Positions 1 to 14,187 of a stretch of DNA of 64,000 nucleotides are shown piece by piece (position 1 is the stretch's first letter; the number at the start of each line of letters is the position of its first letter). The stretch is from Dolomedes plantarius. Taxonomy: Eukaryota > Arthropoda > Arachnida > Araneae > Dolomedidae. A program made the translations under genes and the position numbers. The notes under the pieces were generated by a model. It made no database searches. It had not been told where the DNA came from and saw nothing but the letters and a program-made list of their open reading frames with translations. Location of the stretch: NCBI GenBank assembly GCA_907164885.2, contig OU015490.1, positions 229,381,391 through 229,445,390 of the forward strand. Reading direction: 5' to 3'.

Positions 1-941
1 CCAGCAGCTTCCACACGTTGCCAAAGTTGATCTGCTGTGGCAGCTGGGGATGGAATCTGGGTCAATCGTAGAGCAACCATGGACCACATGTTTTCTATCG
101 GCGAAAGATCCGGAGAGCGAGGCGGCCAGGGAAGCAATTCAATCTGGCGATTGACGAAAAACCGTTGGACAATGCGTGCCACGTGTAGTCGCGCATTATC
201 CTGTTGAAATATGGCTGTGGGCAAGCCCTGGAGGTAAGGAAGGACAACTGGCTCCAACACCTCGGAGATGTAGAGCTGGCTCTTTAAAGTACCGGCAATG
301 CGTACTAGAGGTGTGAGAGAGTGATATCCAATTCCGCCCCATACCATAATACCCGGTGTAGGATCAGTGTGGCGGTGCATAACGCAGCTGTTCAGCATCC
401 TCTCTTCACGGTCCTCTCCAGACTCGAATGCGACCATCGTGGTGTTGCAGACAGAAGCGTGACTCGTCAGTAAAGACAATTTCATTCCATTCTGCCGTCC
501 ACATCCTTCTGTCATCGCACAATTGGCGGCGGAGACATCTGTGGTTCTGCGTCAAGGGTAGACAAAGCAATGGAGTCTTGCTAACAGACCACTCTGCTGT
601 AAACGGCGTCGAATGGTACGCGCAGACACTGGATGATGCGTTACAGCCTGCATGTGCTGTGCTATGATTCGTGATGTGCCTGAGCGATCCGTCACTGCCA
701 TGGGCACAATTTGCCTGTCATCACGTGAAGTGGTGCACTGAGGTGGATGCGATCGAACACGCCGGTCCGTCGTACCCTCCTGCATCCAACGATCACATAT
801 CCGCATTACAGTTGTTTGGTTTCGTCCAACACGACTACCGATTTCCCTGAAAGATAATCCACAATCTCGGTAGGCCACTATCCTTCCTCTGTCGAACTCG
901 GATACTTGATCAAAAGATGATCGCTGTTTTCGACGAGGCAT
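1..941 (-). pseudogene. Tc1 transposase, frameshifted, C-terminus beyond window
   Basis: A DDE transposase of the Tc1 family would cut and paste this element at TA sites. The start is ATG at 941-939 (MPRRKQ); upstream codons in the longer open frame are element leader. Residues 1-120 hold the paired-like helix-turn-helix (DRGRIVAYRDCGLSFREIGS, then QTTVMRICDRW) and the second DNA-binding half ending in SARTIRRRLQQ. A small deletion near 570-580 relative to copy B shifts the frame and ends the first open frame at 552. The catalytic part continues in other frames: QQDNAR near 200-220 and the PIENMW glutamate motif near 95. The protein is not functional as it stands. It is close to copy B but independently broken. 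Confidence 0.88.
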
Positions 942-1174
942 AATTGATCGTTTTTTTTGAAAAAACCACAAGAAAAACACAATTCCCGAACTTGAAATCG
1001 TCGAAATTTCCAAGCCTTAAATAGAGCTTTGAAGTGGCGCCACAGGCGCGCGTGATGTGCGTCTGCGCTGAAATTCTAATCATTTGCATATCTCACCTCC
1101 GCTAATGCATCTAGTAAATTTCATGTTATTTGCATGTTTCCTTCAGGGTGTTGCATTTACAGTTGCCAGCAGTG
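1..1174 (-). mobile_element. Tc1-like transposon, copy A, cut by window start
   Basis: The right boundary is GTTGCCAGCAGTG at 1162-1174, followed by the TA target dinucleotide at 1175-1176. The subterminal stretch (GGTGTTGCATTTAC) and the whole body match copy B at 23751-25166 in reverse orientation, so the two belong to one family. The other terminus lies left of position 1. TIR and TA target are as known for Tc1; the family match is seen directly by comparing the two copies. Confidence 0.9.
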
Positions 1175-1176
1175 TA

Positions 1177-4100
1177 TTTATAACTTTGAACCATCAACTG
1201 TACTTTCTTCAAGAAGCATTTATAAAATAATTTTTGTTTGAGAAATATAACAAATATTTCGCAGTTCTAATTTAAAGGTTTAGTATTTTTGGTCTAAAAT
1301 AAAAGGACTCTATAGTATATCTGTATAAAATATCAATTCTAACTATGCATACATGCTACATAAATCTGAATTTAATTGTTTTAATTAAAAATAGAAGAAA
1401 CGACACATAACTACATTATATACTCAAAGATATGTCCCCCCTCGAAATGAATAAAATCAGCGTTAAAAAAGTTATGCTATAATGGTTTAACTTTTAGTAG
1501 GTTACTTCAATATTTATTTCACAAAATATTTTCCTTTTTGATTAGACTCAATATAATAAGATATTTTATTTCAAACTTCATTACTGATTTTTGTTGGGAG
1601 AAGAAAATATATTAAATTCGATATTTTTGGGGATTTTATTATCACATAAATTGGATACTCTAACTCGGTTTACAAAATATTTAAAGTTAAAAATTCAAAA
1701 TGTGAATATTTGAAACTAAACTAAAGAGAGTACACAAAAATTTAAAAATCATTTAATCAAATAAATATCGTCCCAAATTTTGTTGGTTCCTGAAAATCAA
1801 ATTACTGTGACACGTTTTGAAAACTGCAGCATTTAATTATTTCCTTCAACATGTTTGTAATAAACGTAAAGACTGAATATTATGTTTTTGAAAGACTGAA
1901 TGCAGTATAATCTTTTCTTCTTTTACTCTAAGCAAAGGAAAAAGAAAGGTAAATGCTCGTTTATTATTCAAAGATATCAAATTAACTAAACATGTACTCT
2001 TTTCTTTCTTAATCTTAGACAAGTTATTTTCTTAAAATGCGGGGAAATTAATTAATTTCAATTAGAAAATACATTTAATTATAGCTTACAATAATACATA
2101 AAAATTGATAAAAAAGAACAAATTTCAAGAATAGGTATTTAAAGAATTACGAATTTCAAACGAGAATTTCAATTATGGGCAAAAATTAAGTAACCTGAAC
2201 TGATTTTGAAACATTCATTAATTCCATCTCAAAATAAACTTAAGCTTGTCTAAAATTGAAAGGTCGGTGAAGATTATGTCGTAACTGGACTCTCATAAAA
2301 TTAACTCATGGCAGTTTGACTAAGGGAAAAGCTAAGCTTGTTAATTTACTCAGTTTAAGTTCAAGGCTGGGTGCAACAAATATGTTACTATAAATTTGTA
2401 AATGAAGACTTTGATAAGAGTAATCAATAGATAGGCATATTCTTCATGACTTGACTAATAACTAATGGATCCTGTACTATTAGCAAATGCATTTAAATAT
2501 AATCATCGGAACAACGGTCAGAGTCTATGCGCACTGCGATATATAAATAATTTAATGGCATACAAGTTTATTAAAATGACAAGATTATAAAAAGGAGACA
2601 CTGAATTTAAAAAAAATCTGAACATTTAAAGTTCTGAATTTGTTTTTAAAACATAGGGTGGGAAAATGGAATAATTTTTCATCTCTTCCTCAAGGTACTG
2701 TGTATGCCTATCAGTGAAAAATCAACATAATTTACAAGAGATGGAACATAAATAGGTTTCTAAGTAAACGAGACTCACACATAACTAAATTAAAACTTCT
2801 AGGTAAAATAAGAGATAATTGTTATCAAAATCTGAAGAAATTTTCTATTCTGCAAAAAAGTGTGATTTAAAAAACATATGCTCGTTTACTTGATTTTGGC
2901 ATTTTGTGACTGAGGTAGAAAATTTCCCTTTGCTACTGAAACCCGAAAAATAGGACTTCAGACATAGAAAAAAAAACTCGGTGTAAAATGAAGTATTTGA
3001 CGGCTTATAAGATTTAGGTGTAATGGATATCAAAGGGCTTTAAAAGATATCATGCATAATACCCTTTCAACTTTCTTCATTTTTAATAATAGTGGAAACA
3101 TTATTTTAAGTCCACTTTCGGTGTTCCTGCCTATTTGAAAAACTCTAGTAGAAGTTAGGATTTGTTCATACATTGTACATAATCCACTGTGAGAATGGAA
3201 ACTGAAAAGATGACTGTATATTTACGTTTATGACAGCTAGTTAATTGTTAGTTTAAAAAGCTGCAAAACAATTTGAAGTTTTATCGTTAAAAATGTAATG
3301 ATTAGTCTCAACTTCGGTTAGTGTGACTGTTTCAAATAACGTAGTCTGACGCAAATATATTTTCTCTTAAAAGCTTATCAAATACACTTCTAACCCACTC
3401 TATCCCTTGCCACTTAATAAAATGGTTGATAGGTATTTAAAAAATTTATTTTGAAACTAATTTTTATAGGTTCAAATTTAGGTTATTAATTTGCGAATAA
3501 ATCCAAATGAAAAATAAGTGTTGCATGTTTATCTGGTAGAAAAATTTCTTATGTTTTAGTATGAAAATAATTCTTGATATAGCAGGTATATCAACAAACA
3601 ATTTTTACAAGTCTCTCATAACGAAAAGGAATTTTTTTTTGTAAACTAACTGAATTTCAAACATACTAATTTCATTTGGACTACCAATGTTCTACTATTA
3701 GTTTTTCACTGGCAACAAATGTTTTTTTCTCTAACAGCCAGAGTTCTAAGTTTTAATTTTTAAGTCTAGATTACGAGATTCATTAAGATAATGAACATAA
3801 CTCAAACTTAGTCAAATAATTAAGAATAAATAAAAATGAATACGATGTAAAACAGAATTTGAATTTATATTTCTTTAGATGACATATAGTAAGATATATT
3901 TACCTCATATGAAGGTCTAGTAATTAACTTACTGCATTAAGCAGACTAACTAACGACGTCAAGGGTTTTAATCAAATTAAGCTTGAATGCATTATTTACA
4001 TACATTTAAATTAATTTTTCTTCATATTTCATATAGCTACGTTCTGTAATGATATTTTTTTTTCTGTATCATTATACAAATTTATTTTTCCCCTCAGGGG

Positions 4101-4374
4101 CCGTCATAGACAAAGTTATTATAATTGGGCCTCTTGTATTGGTATGCTTAAATCTAAAATAACGCAATAAAATATAATCCAATGTTTTTAAGATTTTTAC
4201 CAGTAAAGTAAATTTTTTTCTTAAACTTAAAAACTTTTGATAGTACATAAGAAATATTATGCTATAGACAAACATTTGCAATCAAAAATATCTTTAAGTA
4301 TCATTGATTCCTGAAATTATTCAAAATCACGGTCTAGTCTACTTATTTGGTGAGCTACATTGCGATTTTATATT
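1177..4374. other. AT-rich DNA without recognised gene
   Basis: Only short open frames (up to 69 codons) with lysine, phenylalanine and isoleucine-rich translations typical of AT-rich noncoding DNA. I see no repeat, splice-like exon or RNA gene that I can support. Confidence 0.6.
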
Positions 4375-4378
4375 AAGT

Positions 4379-5003
4379 GAAAGCCTTATTTGAATAATGG
4401 ACCAACTCCATTTTTGTTCATTTTGAGATAGAGAGCCTTAAAGACAACGAGTGCTGAAAAATGACTCACTCAGCAGAATGGACTCACAACTTTTTGAAAA
4501 CAGTTTTTTCTGTACCTGATGCGACAGGTTCATTGTGAGGAAGTCATGGACACATCCACATCGGGCGCTCTCTGGTTGCATTTTTTTTTTTAAAGTTGCT
4601 TGTTATATAGGTAGTTCAACAATGCTTCCTTTGAAGGGGCAGCACAAGAACATATATGCATTATCCAGTTTTTAGAACAGTAAGAAATTATTTCGATAAA
4701 ATTTTAATCCTAAAGGGCAATTAAAATGGAACTATGTATTTGAAAGCATAAATATGAAGGCTTAATTTAAATTGTGGTCCAACTCCATTTTTGTTCATTT
4801 TGAGATATAGAGCCTTAAAGTCTAATGAGTGCCGAAAACTGACTGCTGAATTCTGATTTGTGGTGCCCTCTTTTGGCAGCAGAAATAATCTGGAGGCGTA
4901 TCACTTTTACAATAAGATAGAAAGGACTAGTATGAGCATGAAAGTGAGGTTAACCCCATTTTCGTAAAAACTGGAGCTGGCCCACTATTGAAATAAGGCC
5001 TTC
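4379..5003. mobile_element. TIR element (MITE-like) with AAGT duplication
   Basis: The left end GAAAGCCTTATTTGAATAAT and the right end, read in reverse (GAAGGCCTTATTTCAATAGT), are inverted repeats. Similarity continues inward for about 35 bases (GGACCAACTCCATTTTTG versus GGCCAGCTCCAGTTTTTA). AAGT occurs directly outside both ends (4375-4378 and 5004-5007), a likely target duplication. A second copy of the left end in direct orientation lies inside at about 4757-4850, so the element is itself partly duplicated. No coding capacity. The superfamily is not recognised. Confidence 0.7.
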
Positions 5004-5007
5004 AAGT

Positions 5008-6508
<1,501 letters not shown>

Positions 6509-6518
6509 ACATATAAAA

Positions 6519-7134
<616 letters not shown>

Positions 7135-7487
7135 CTAAACTACTAACTTTTTCAGGAAGTTTTGGAAAAAGGATTACAGCAAGACAAAACATGAAGTTTA
7201 TTATATAATTATTCACGTCTTATGAAAAATCCAAGAGCCTTTAAATGATAAATTAAATGGTAGCAGATGTACATTTTTCACATGGAGAGTTTTTCATTCT
7301 AGAACCACAAGCAATATAAAGCTTTAACTTATTTTTTCTAGTGGAATGTACGTTCTTTTTCGATCAGTTCACTCTTTTATCCAGATCATACTATTGCAGC
7401 ACAGACTTACTTCAATTTTGATGTCTTTATCGGGTAACACAGACGACACATTTTCTTCACTGTTAGTATTTTCTTCTTTTAGGAATT

Positions 7488-9062
7488 CCTGTGTCCACTC
7501 TACGTGACTGACAGAGTAATTTATACTTTTGAGGCCACAAGTGGAATACTATGAGAATAAAAATCACCTAGAAACTCAGTGTGATATATTATAAACATTA
7601 CTAGTATTAATAAAGAAAGTGCACGTTAAAGATATTACCGATAATGTTATAAGTCCTGTTGTGAGTTTATTAGTGATTTTATTCTAAACCTTGATATAAT
7701 ATGTCCCTACGATTAGGGTGAAGGTAATATATTAAGTGCAGTGGTTACAGAATAAAATCTTGTAGGGACTCTACGGGACGGAGATATAAATTTACACTTT
7801 AGAGTGGGCAAGTGGGATTTTCTGAGAATAAAAATCACTTAGAGACTCAGTGTAATTTGATATAAATTATACTACCAATTATAAAGAAAGACAATTTAAA
7901 GGTATTACCGAAAATGTTATGAGTTATGTTTTGAGTTTTGCTATGTTTCTTTTTTAAACCCTGATTTAACCTGTCATAAGGTATTACGTAGTGAGGATAG
8001 AGGATAAAATCATGTATCCACTCTATGTCATGGAGAAAGTAATTTATACTTTTCATACGGCAAGTGGAATACTATGAGATTAAAAATCACTTAGAAACTA
8101 AGAGTAATTTAATATAAACAATACTAGTATTAATAAAGAAGGTACATTTGAAGGTGATACCAAGAGTATTATAAGTTTTGTTTAGAGATTTGTCCCGATT
8201 TCTTTAAAACCGTCATTTAACATTTCTCTTCGAGTAGGCTAGAAAGTAAGATATTACGTAGTATGGATACAGCATAAAATCATGTATCCACTCAACGTGC
8301 TAGAGAGAGAAATTTATACTTATAGGTGGCAAGTGGAATACTATGAGAATAAAAATCACTTAGAAAATCAGAGTAGTTTTATATAAACAATACTAGTATT
8401 AATAAAGAAGCTGCACTTTAAATGTAATACCGAGGGTATTATAAGTTTTGTTTAGAGCTTTGTCACGATTTCTTTAAAACGGTCATTTAACATGTCTCCA
8501 CGAGTAGGTTTAAAGGTAAGATATTGCGCAGTGTGGATACATGAAAAAAATCATGTATCCACTCTACTTGACGTAGACAGTAATTTATACTTTTGAGGTG
8601 CCAAGTGGAATACTATCAGAATAAAAATCACTTAGAAACTCAGAGAAATTTTAAATAAACAATACTAGAATTAATAAAGAGGCTACATTTTAAAGGTAAT
8701 ACCGAGAGTATTATAAGTTCTGTTTAGAGTTTTGTCACGATTTCTTTAAACAACTTGATTTAATATGTCTCCTCGAGTAGGCTTAAACGTAAGATATTGC
8801 GTTTTGTGGATACAGGATAAAATTATGTATCCACTCTACTTGACGTAGAGAGTAACTTAAACTTTTGAGGTGCCAAGTGGAATACTATGAGAATCAAAAT
8901 CACTTTGAAACTCAATACTATTTAATTTAAACAATGCTACCATTAATAAAGAAAGAACATCTTAAATATATTACCGATAGTATTATGAATTCTATTTTGA
9001 GATTCTTTAAAACATTGATATAATATGTCCCCTCGAATAAGCTTAAAATTAAGATTTTTGCA
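7488..9062. repeat. Tandem array, about 270 bp unit, six copies
   Basis: The landmark CAAGTGGAATACTATGAGAA (with variants) starts at 7538, 7809, 8061, 8330, 8602 and 8874, giving spacings of 271, 252, 269, 272 and 272. Other landmarks recur in the same order: ATGTATCCACTCTACTTGAC, ATAAAAATCACTTAGAAACT, ACTAGTATTAATAAAGAA and the TTATAAGT block. Units 3-6 resemble each other most; units 1 and 2 are more diverged, as expected at an array edge. No coding frame crosses the units. This is a short satellite-like block rather than dispersed copies. Confidence 0.93.
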
Positions 9063-9568
9063 ACTCTATTTAAAAAGTAAAAGAACAGAAGCTTTTTAAA
9101 AAACACGTCGACTGAAAATCGTAAATTTAAAGCAAATGAGCCATAACTAATCCTCAATAAATAGAGCCAAGGATTTGCAAGATAATGGTTTCTGACAGAA
9201 GAACTGAATCCTTAAAAAAAGCTACTAGAAATGTGATATTTTACGTTTTTTTTTAAATCAATTCTTTTCGTGAGCTTAAAAGTTTTTCCTGTTAAAATAA
9301 CAATAAATTCTATGAAATAAGGCAGAAATTGTGAAGGACGTGCCTGAAAAAACTATTTTAGACTCATTTATTCATGCACTTATAATAATGAGACACAAAC
9401 AGGAGAAGAAAGTTTAAAGACTTTCAATTTCCAGCTAATAATTATAAGTATAAACACATTTAGACTGGTTCGTTATTTGATAATAGGAGAGATGAAACAA
9501 AAAGTGTATTCTAGTTCTTCCAAACATTTTGACAAGTCGGTACCACCTTAATAATCGCAATTTTTTAA
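9063..9568. other. AT-rich DNA with a dispersed-repeat patch
   Basis: No gene. The patch at about 9150-9235 (CTCAATAAATAGAGCC, then GGATTTGCAAGATAATG and TTTCTGACA) recurs at about 28605-28680 in the same orientation, so it belongs to an unnamed dispersed repeat. Confidence 0.6.
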
Positions 9569-10625
9569 GGTTGCTGTGTACTAACCCTATTGGATTCGTT
9601 CACCTCAATGTTAACCTATGGAGAAAATTTGTCCAAGGATAGCTGACTTGAACATAAAGATATATATTTTTTTAATTGTACTCCTCCGTAACAGAAAAAA
9701 AATAACTCCTTGGGACATTGTTTGTTTAAACAAAATGCAAATACTATTTTAAAATTTAAATTATTCGGGAAAATATCTGGTATAGTGTAATTTAAACGCT
9801 CATAAATTCCTTTGGTGGACAAAATTTATAAAATGAATCATCTTGCAAAGTGCAGAAAAGATCAGGCTATCTGAAAGTACCAATTTTATTTGATTATCAG
9901 CATTTACGTAGCTATAAATAATAAATATACTGGGTGGACCAAAATTATTAAATGCATTTCATGTTTGAAAAAAATGGACAAAATGAGGTACGTGCATATT
10001 TATTGTTTCTTTAGAAAGACAATTTAGAACAGTTTTACCCAATAAAATTTTAAACATTCCACATAAGCCGGTAGATTGCGCGACAACATTGCGCAAGGAA
10101 AATTTACTAATTGCGCCAGTCTGCTAATCGATACCGTACAGCAAAAAAGCAATGTGTTTTTGTGGTTCCATGAAAGCAAATCCGTAGTAACTCATTTTGT
10201 TATTTTTTTTAAACATGAATATCACTCAATAAATTTTGGATCACTCCAGTGTGATCTAAATTAAAGAAAGAAGAACAAAATGAGTTGCAAAGGATTTTCT
10301 TTCATGGAACCAAAAAACGCACATTGTTTTTTCCTGTACAGTAGCCATTTGCAGACTGACGCAATTAGTAAATTTTTCTTGTGCAATGTTGTTGCGCCAT
10401 CTACCGGCTTAGGCGGAAGTTATTTAATGTTTAAAATTGTGCTGTGTAAAACTGTTTTAAATTGTCTTTCCAAGAAAACAATAAAGATGTACTTACCTCA
10501 TTTTGTTCTTTTTTTTTCAAACATAAAATGCGCTCAATAATTTGGGACCACCCTGTATTTTCTCCATAGGTTAACATTGAGGTGAGCGAATCCAATAGAT
10601 TTAGTACACAGTAGCCTTAATGTGC
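9569..10625. mobile_element. Older TIR element (module A ends) with a nested foldback insertion
   Basis: Module A (TGTACTAACCCTATTGGATT, then CACCTCAATGTTAACCTATGGAGAAAAT) lies forward at about 9575-9635 and inverted at 10558-10620. The body 9645-9925 matches 46630-46860 in reverse complement. Removing the foldback at 9930-10555 leaves A-body-A', the layout of a DNA element with inverted ends of about 60 bases. The copy at 46.57 kb shows module A joined to the same body without the foldback, which supports this reading. Confidence 0.65.
9930..10555. mobile_element. Foldback/long-TIR element with TA target
   Basis: The left end CTGGGTGGACCAAAATTATT and the right end, reversed (CAGGGTGGTCCCAAATTATT), start two arms of about 300 bases that pair almost to the middle, with blocks such as ATTTTAAACATT, GGTAGAT.GCGC, AATTTACTAATTGCG and TTCCATGAAAG. 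TA flanks both ends (9928-9929 and 10556-10557). The centre at about 10190-10250 holds a further partial copy of the end sequence (AACATGAATATCACTCAATA, GGATCACTCCAG). No coding capacity; the short frames inside are by-products of the palindrome. The TA target suggests Tc1/mariner mobilisation, which is an inference. Confidence 0.8.
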
Positions 10626-12484
10626 GCCCCCCCCAAAAAAAAAAATAGAAAAATAAAATAAAGGTATAAAATACATGCATGTAAAAATATATTTGTATTT
10701 GTTGTATTTATAGACAGAATTTATTACCCCAGATGATTAAAATACAGAGGAAAAACATGTAGTCGTAGTTTTGCTCTTCAACAGAATTCAAAATACAGTC
10801 AAAGTAGATAAATGAGATGGCTGGAGTTTCTGTAAATCTGTCAGTTTTTGAATGCAGAATTCAAAGGAGCATATTTTGAGTATGAAGGTCCAACTCAGTA
10901 TTAATTATATTCCTCTATTTATTTTTTTATTTGGACGAGAGAGGAATATGTAGATACACGTAAGTTTGAGGTTTTGAAAGACATTAAACCTTTTATTGCT
11001 CTTTAAGAAACACCAAAACGCGACACCCTAGCATGCAACCAAACCTTAAGACGTGCCATCGAAGAAAACATTCCTTTGTAGCAAAAGTCGCACGATATTT
11101 CTAGAAGATGCTCATAAAATTTCAATTAATATTTTGTTTCCAGAAAAATCTTCCATTTTTTTTTGTCACCTAGTGAACTTTTTCGTTTATGTTTTAGGAA
11201 AATAAGTATAGAAATAGTCTCGTTAATGAGTTCCCAAGGGACATGAAGGGTTCTTTAAGCTCAGAGAATGCACATCTACTCTGGATTACGCATGTCACTC
11301 TTGACCTCCGCTTGTAACTATCTACGTTTGACTTTCAAATTATTCTAATCCTAATTAAGACCTTTACTAAAATAAAAAATTTTTATCGGTCCTTTGAAAA
11401 CTTAAAGTTAAAAATCCTATTTTCCTTTCTTGAAGACCATTTAATTCATAAAAATCTGTAAATGGTGGCGACCTCTTTCGGTCGTTAACATGAACCTCAT
11501 TACGTGCACCACAGATAAGATCCAATTATCTGGTCTGATACTTATCTTGCTTAAACTGATACTTATCTATACTTATCTTGTACAACTCATGAATAACTTC
11601 TTCCTAAGCTAGCATCTATGCAAAAAATCAATTTTTAAAGAAATATGAGAAAAAATAATTTAAACTACAAAAAAAATTAATAAAGTTAGTTGAAAAAAAT
11701 GTATAAATAGTTAGTAATAAATGATAAAAAATAATTTCAACAAATTTTACAAAAGACATTCAATAATAATGATAAATGTAATTTTTGCATTTAATTAATT
11801 GTGATTCATAATGTAGATTAATGAAATGACATTTAAAACTGACAATATTTCAGATTGTAATAAGAACATATAATTTAGGTGTAATTTTTGTATGTCCCAA
11901 GTGCGCTTGGCTCGACTTTACGATAATCTGTTTCAAATCTTCTTTATGCTAATTTCCCGAATATGTGAAGCATTAATATATAATACCTATATGACGTTTC
12001 TTTCAAATCAATGCATCTGCTTGGTTTCTATGTTATAAAAACTTACTTATCTGAATGTTTAATGCTAGAGCTGTAAAGAACAGAAGTGCTTTCTTTTGTT
12101 AGTTGCGGCGAATAGAATTTATTATTTAAACATAGATTTCATAACAGCATTTCTTTTTTAAGGTTATTTGTGACAAAATATTCTGAAATACAGAACATTT
12201 TTTTCTTCTCTTTCACGAAATCTTTTGAGACCAAATAAAGCAAATAACATGTTTCTAAGAGGCATTGCAAAACAAGATTACATTGCAAAATATAATATTT
12301 TTATGCTGTAATTTTTATGTTCATCCGGTTGTATATCTGCAATTTAAGTCTATTTATCTCCGAACGAAATCTTTCATGATTTTCCCTTTTTAAAATATGT
12401 ATAAATTTCTTTGAAAGGTATTTACATGAATTTTTAAACATCGCTCATTAGTTCTGTTTTTATTAAATTGTCTTCAATATCTTT
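10406..12484 (+). repeat. Long inverted duplication, left arm
   Basis: About 2.08 kb that matches 20619-22697 in reverse complement with only scattered substitutions and small indels by eye. The outer edge is at GGCTTAGGCGG inside the foldback element; the inner edge is at GTCTTCAATATCTTT. The arm holds the right half of the foldback, module A, a C8-A11 run, and AT-rich unique-looking DNA with no gene I recognise. Confidence 0.93.
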
Positions 12485-12629
12485 CCTTATTTGTCCTGAG
12501 ATATTTAAAGGAATATTTTTGAAATAGGGAATACAATATAGGGGATATGCAAAGGCGGCATATTTTTGCATATGCCGCCATGCGCATGCGGTAGGCGGCA
12601 TATGCATACTGGCGACATATTGAATGAAC

Positions 12630-12665
<36 letters not shown>

Positions 12666-13463
12666 GACTCGCTGGTAGGAGACGGCGTTAGAGGTATGGT
12701 GCTGGGAGTCATGGGAGTGTGGACTTGTAGACTTAACGGCCATTTTAAACTTTGGTAATTGTGTTTGCAATCAAACGCGTTTTCTATAATAAATTAATTT
12801 CATCATGCAACCATCTTGTCCCATTTATTCCTGTCAGTAATGTGAGTCCGAATTTTCTTCATTATTATATATATAATAGCTGTTGTCTCTGTATAACACT
12901 TCCGTGCTGTACTCATCTTTCAATTGAAGTCCTCAGTAAACAAACGGCCGGTTAGGTTTAATTTCAATTTCAGATGTGGATCAGAATTTTTTCTTACCTA
13001 AAAACTAATATCTTCTCCTTCAAATCACGTTTTTCTGGCCTATTTTTCTATAAAACGTTCAGAACTTTAAAAAAATGGATGCTTTTAGCTGCATATTTAA
13101 CAGTTTTTAAAAATCTGTTTACTTTTGCGATGAATCCTGAAAGTAAACAAACCTGAATGTGAATGACTCAAGTAGCTCAAGTATTCATATTGCGTAGTGA
13201 GCTGTAAATAACTGGATGGCAGTCTACTACTCCAATCGCATGAAAAACTAAATAAATAAAAAATAATGAAAGGGTTTGCTTTTACAAGGTGTGGATTAAA
13301 TGCAATATTGTTAGATAATTCAGGATATTTTTTAACTTTCATATACTTTTTTCCTTTATAACGTCATTATTAGTATCATGACGTCAAAATGGCGGGTTAC
13401 CTTATGGTTTATTATAAGTGTTACATTAATTCTTAGTGCATCCGAGCCCCGTTGGGCAACTCT
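12485..13463. other. AT-rich spacer with a GGCGGCATAT hairpin and T tract
   Basis: At about 12555-12581 GGCGGCATAT and ATATGCCGCC form a stem with a six-base loop; a third GGCGGCATATGC follows at about 12596. A run of about 32 T lies at 12631-12661. Open frames through the T run are lysine repeats and not genes. The rest holds nothing recognised. Confidence 0.6.
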
Positions 13464-13465
13464 TA

Positions 13466-14185
13466 AGGGGATGGTGGACTTTCAAATTACCAAAAATAGA
13501 GCAAAAATTGGAATTTTTTGGGGGGATGTCTTTATATTTTAAAAGAATGTAAATATTGGAATGAAATGCATTTAAAATATGTAGTGAAAAGTAAAATGAA
13601 AACTTGGTGGCTTTACAAAAGTTAGTATTAAAGGTAGGTGAAAAAACATGTTTTAATTGTATTTTTCTCAAAATGAGTAATTTCCAGATTTGCAAGTCTT
13701 TAAAATGCTCCTTGCGTCATAATTTTTGACGAAAGTTTATGAAATTTATAATAAAGACTCCTGTAATACATGAAAATAAAGTTATGTATCCATTTTAGGA
13801 TTCGAGGTCATTAAGGTTATCAAAGTTTAACTTAAGTGTACAAAAGTACAAAAATTTCAAGAAAATTCAGAGTACAAGCATAAAAATATTTCCTGAAAAT
13901 TAACTATTCAACGAAAGTACACAAAAATACATAACTCTGTTCAGAAAGTATTTATAAACAATATAAATGGAAAATTAAGGGGAAAAGATTAAAATTGAGT
14001 CGCAAGGAGCATTTTAAAGAAGGGTAATTTAATTTCAATTTTTTAATTATAAAATATTTTTTTAAAATATCTATAAAATTTTATAAGATGTTTAATATTG
14101 TTAGACTTTAATGAATATATAAGCAAAGTTTCATATCTCTGTGGCAAAAATTTCAAAAATCGCTTTGAAAGGTCCACCATCCCCT
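13466..14185. mobile_element. TIR element (MITE), AGGGGATGGTGGAC family
   Basis: The left end AGGGGATGGTGGACTTTCAA and the right end, reversed (AGGGGATGGTGGACCTTTCA), are near-perfect inverted repeats flanked by TA (13464-13465 and 14186-14187). A second inverted pair, AAAATGCTCCTTGCG at about 13703-13717 and its complement at about 14001-14015, lies inside. The same kind of ends bounds 41722-45374. No transposase is visible. Confidence 0.8.
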
Positions 14186-14187
14186 TA

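Noticed and set aside
7488..9062. CRISPR array
   Set aside because: The units are about 270 bases with no short-repeat and unique-spacer pattern, and the genome is eukaryotic.
10076..10540. Two plus-strand frames inside the foldback element
   Set aside because: They lie in the two arms of a palindrome and mirror each other; no domain is present.
12434..12770. Two minus-strand frames with a polylysine run
   Set aside because: The run is the T32 tract in translation; the two frames overlap and show no domain.
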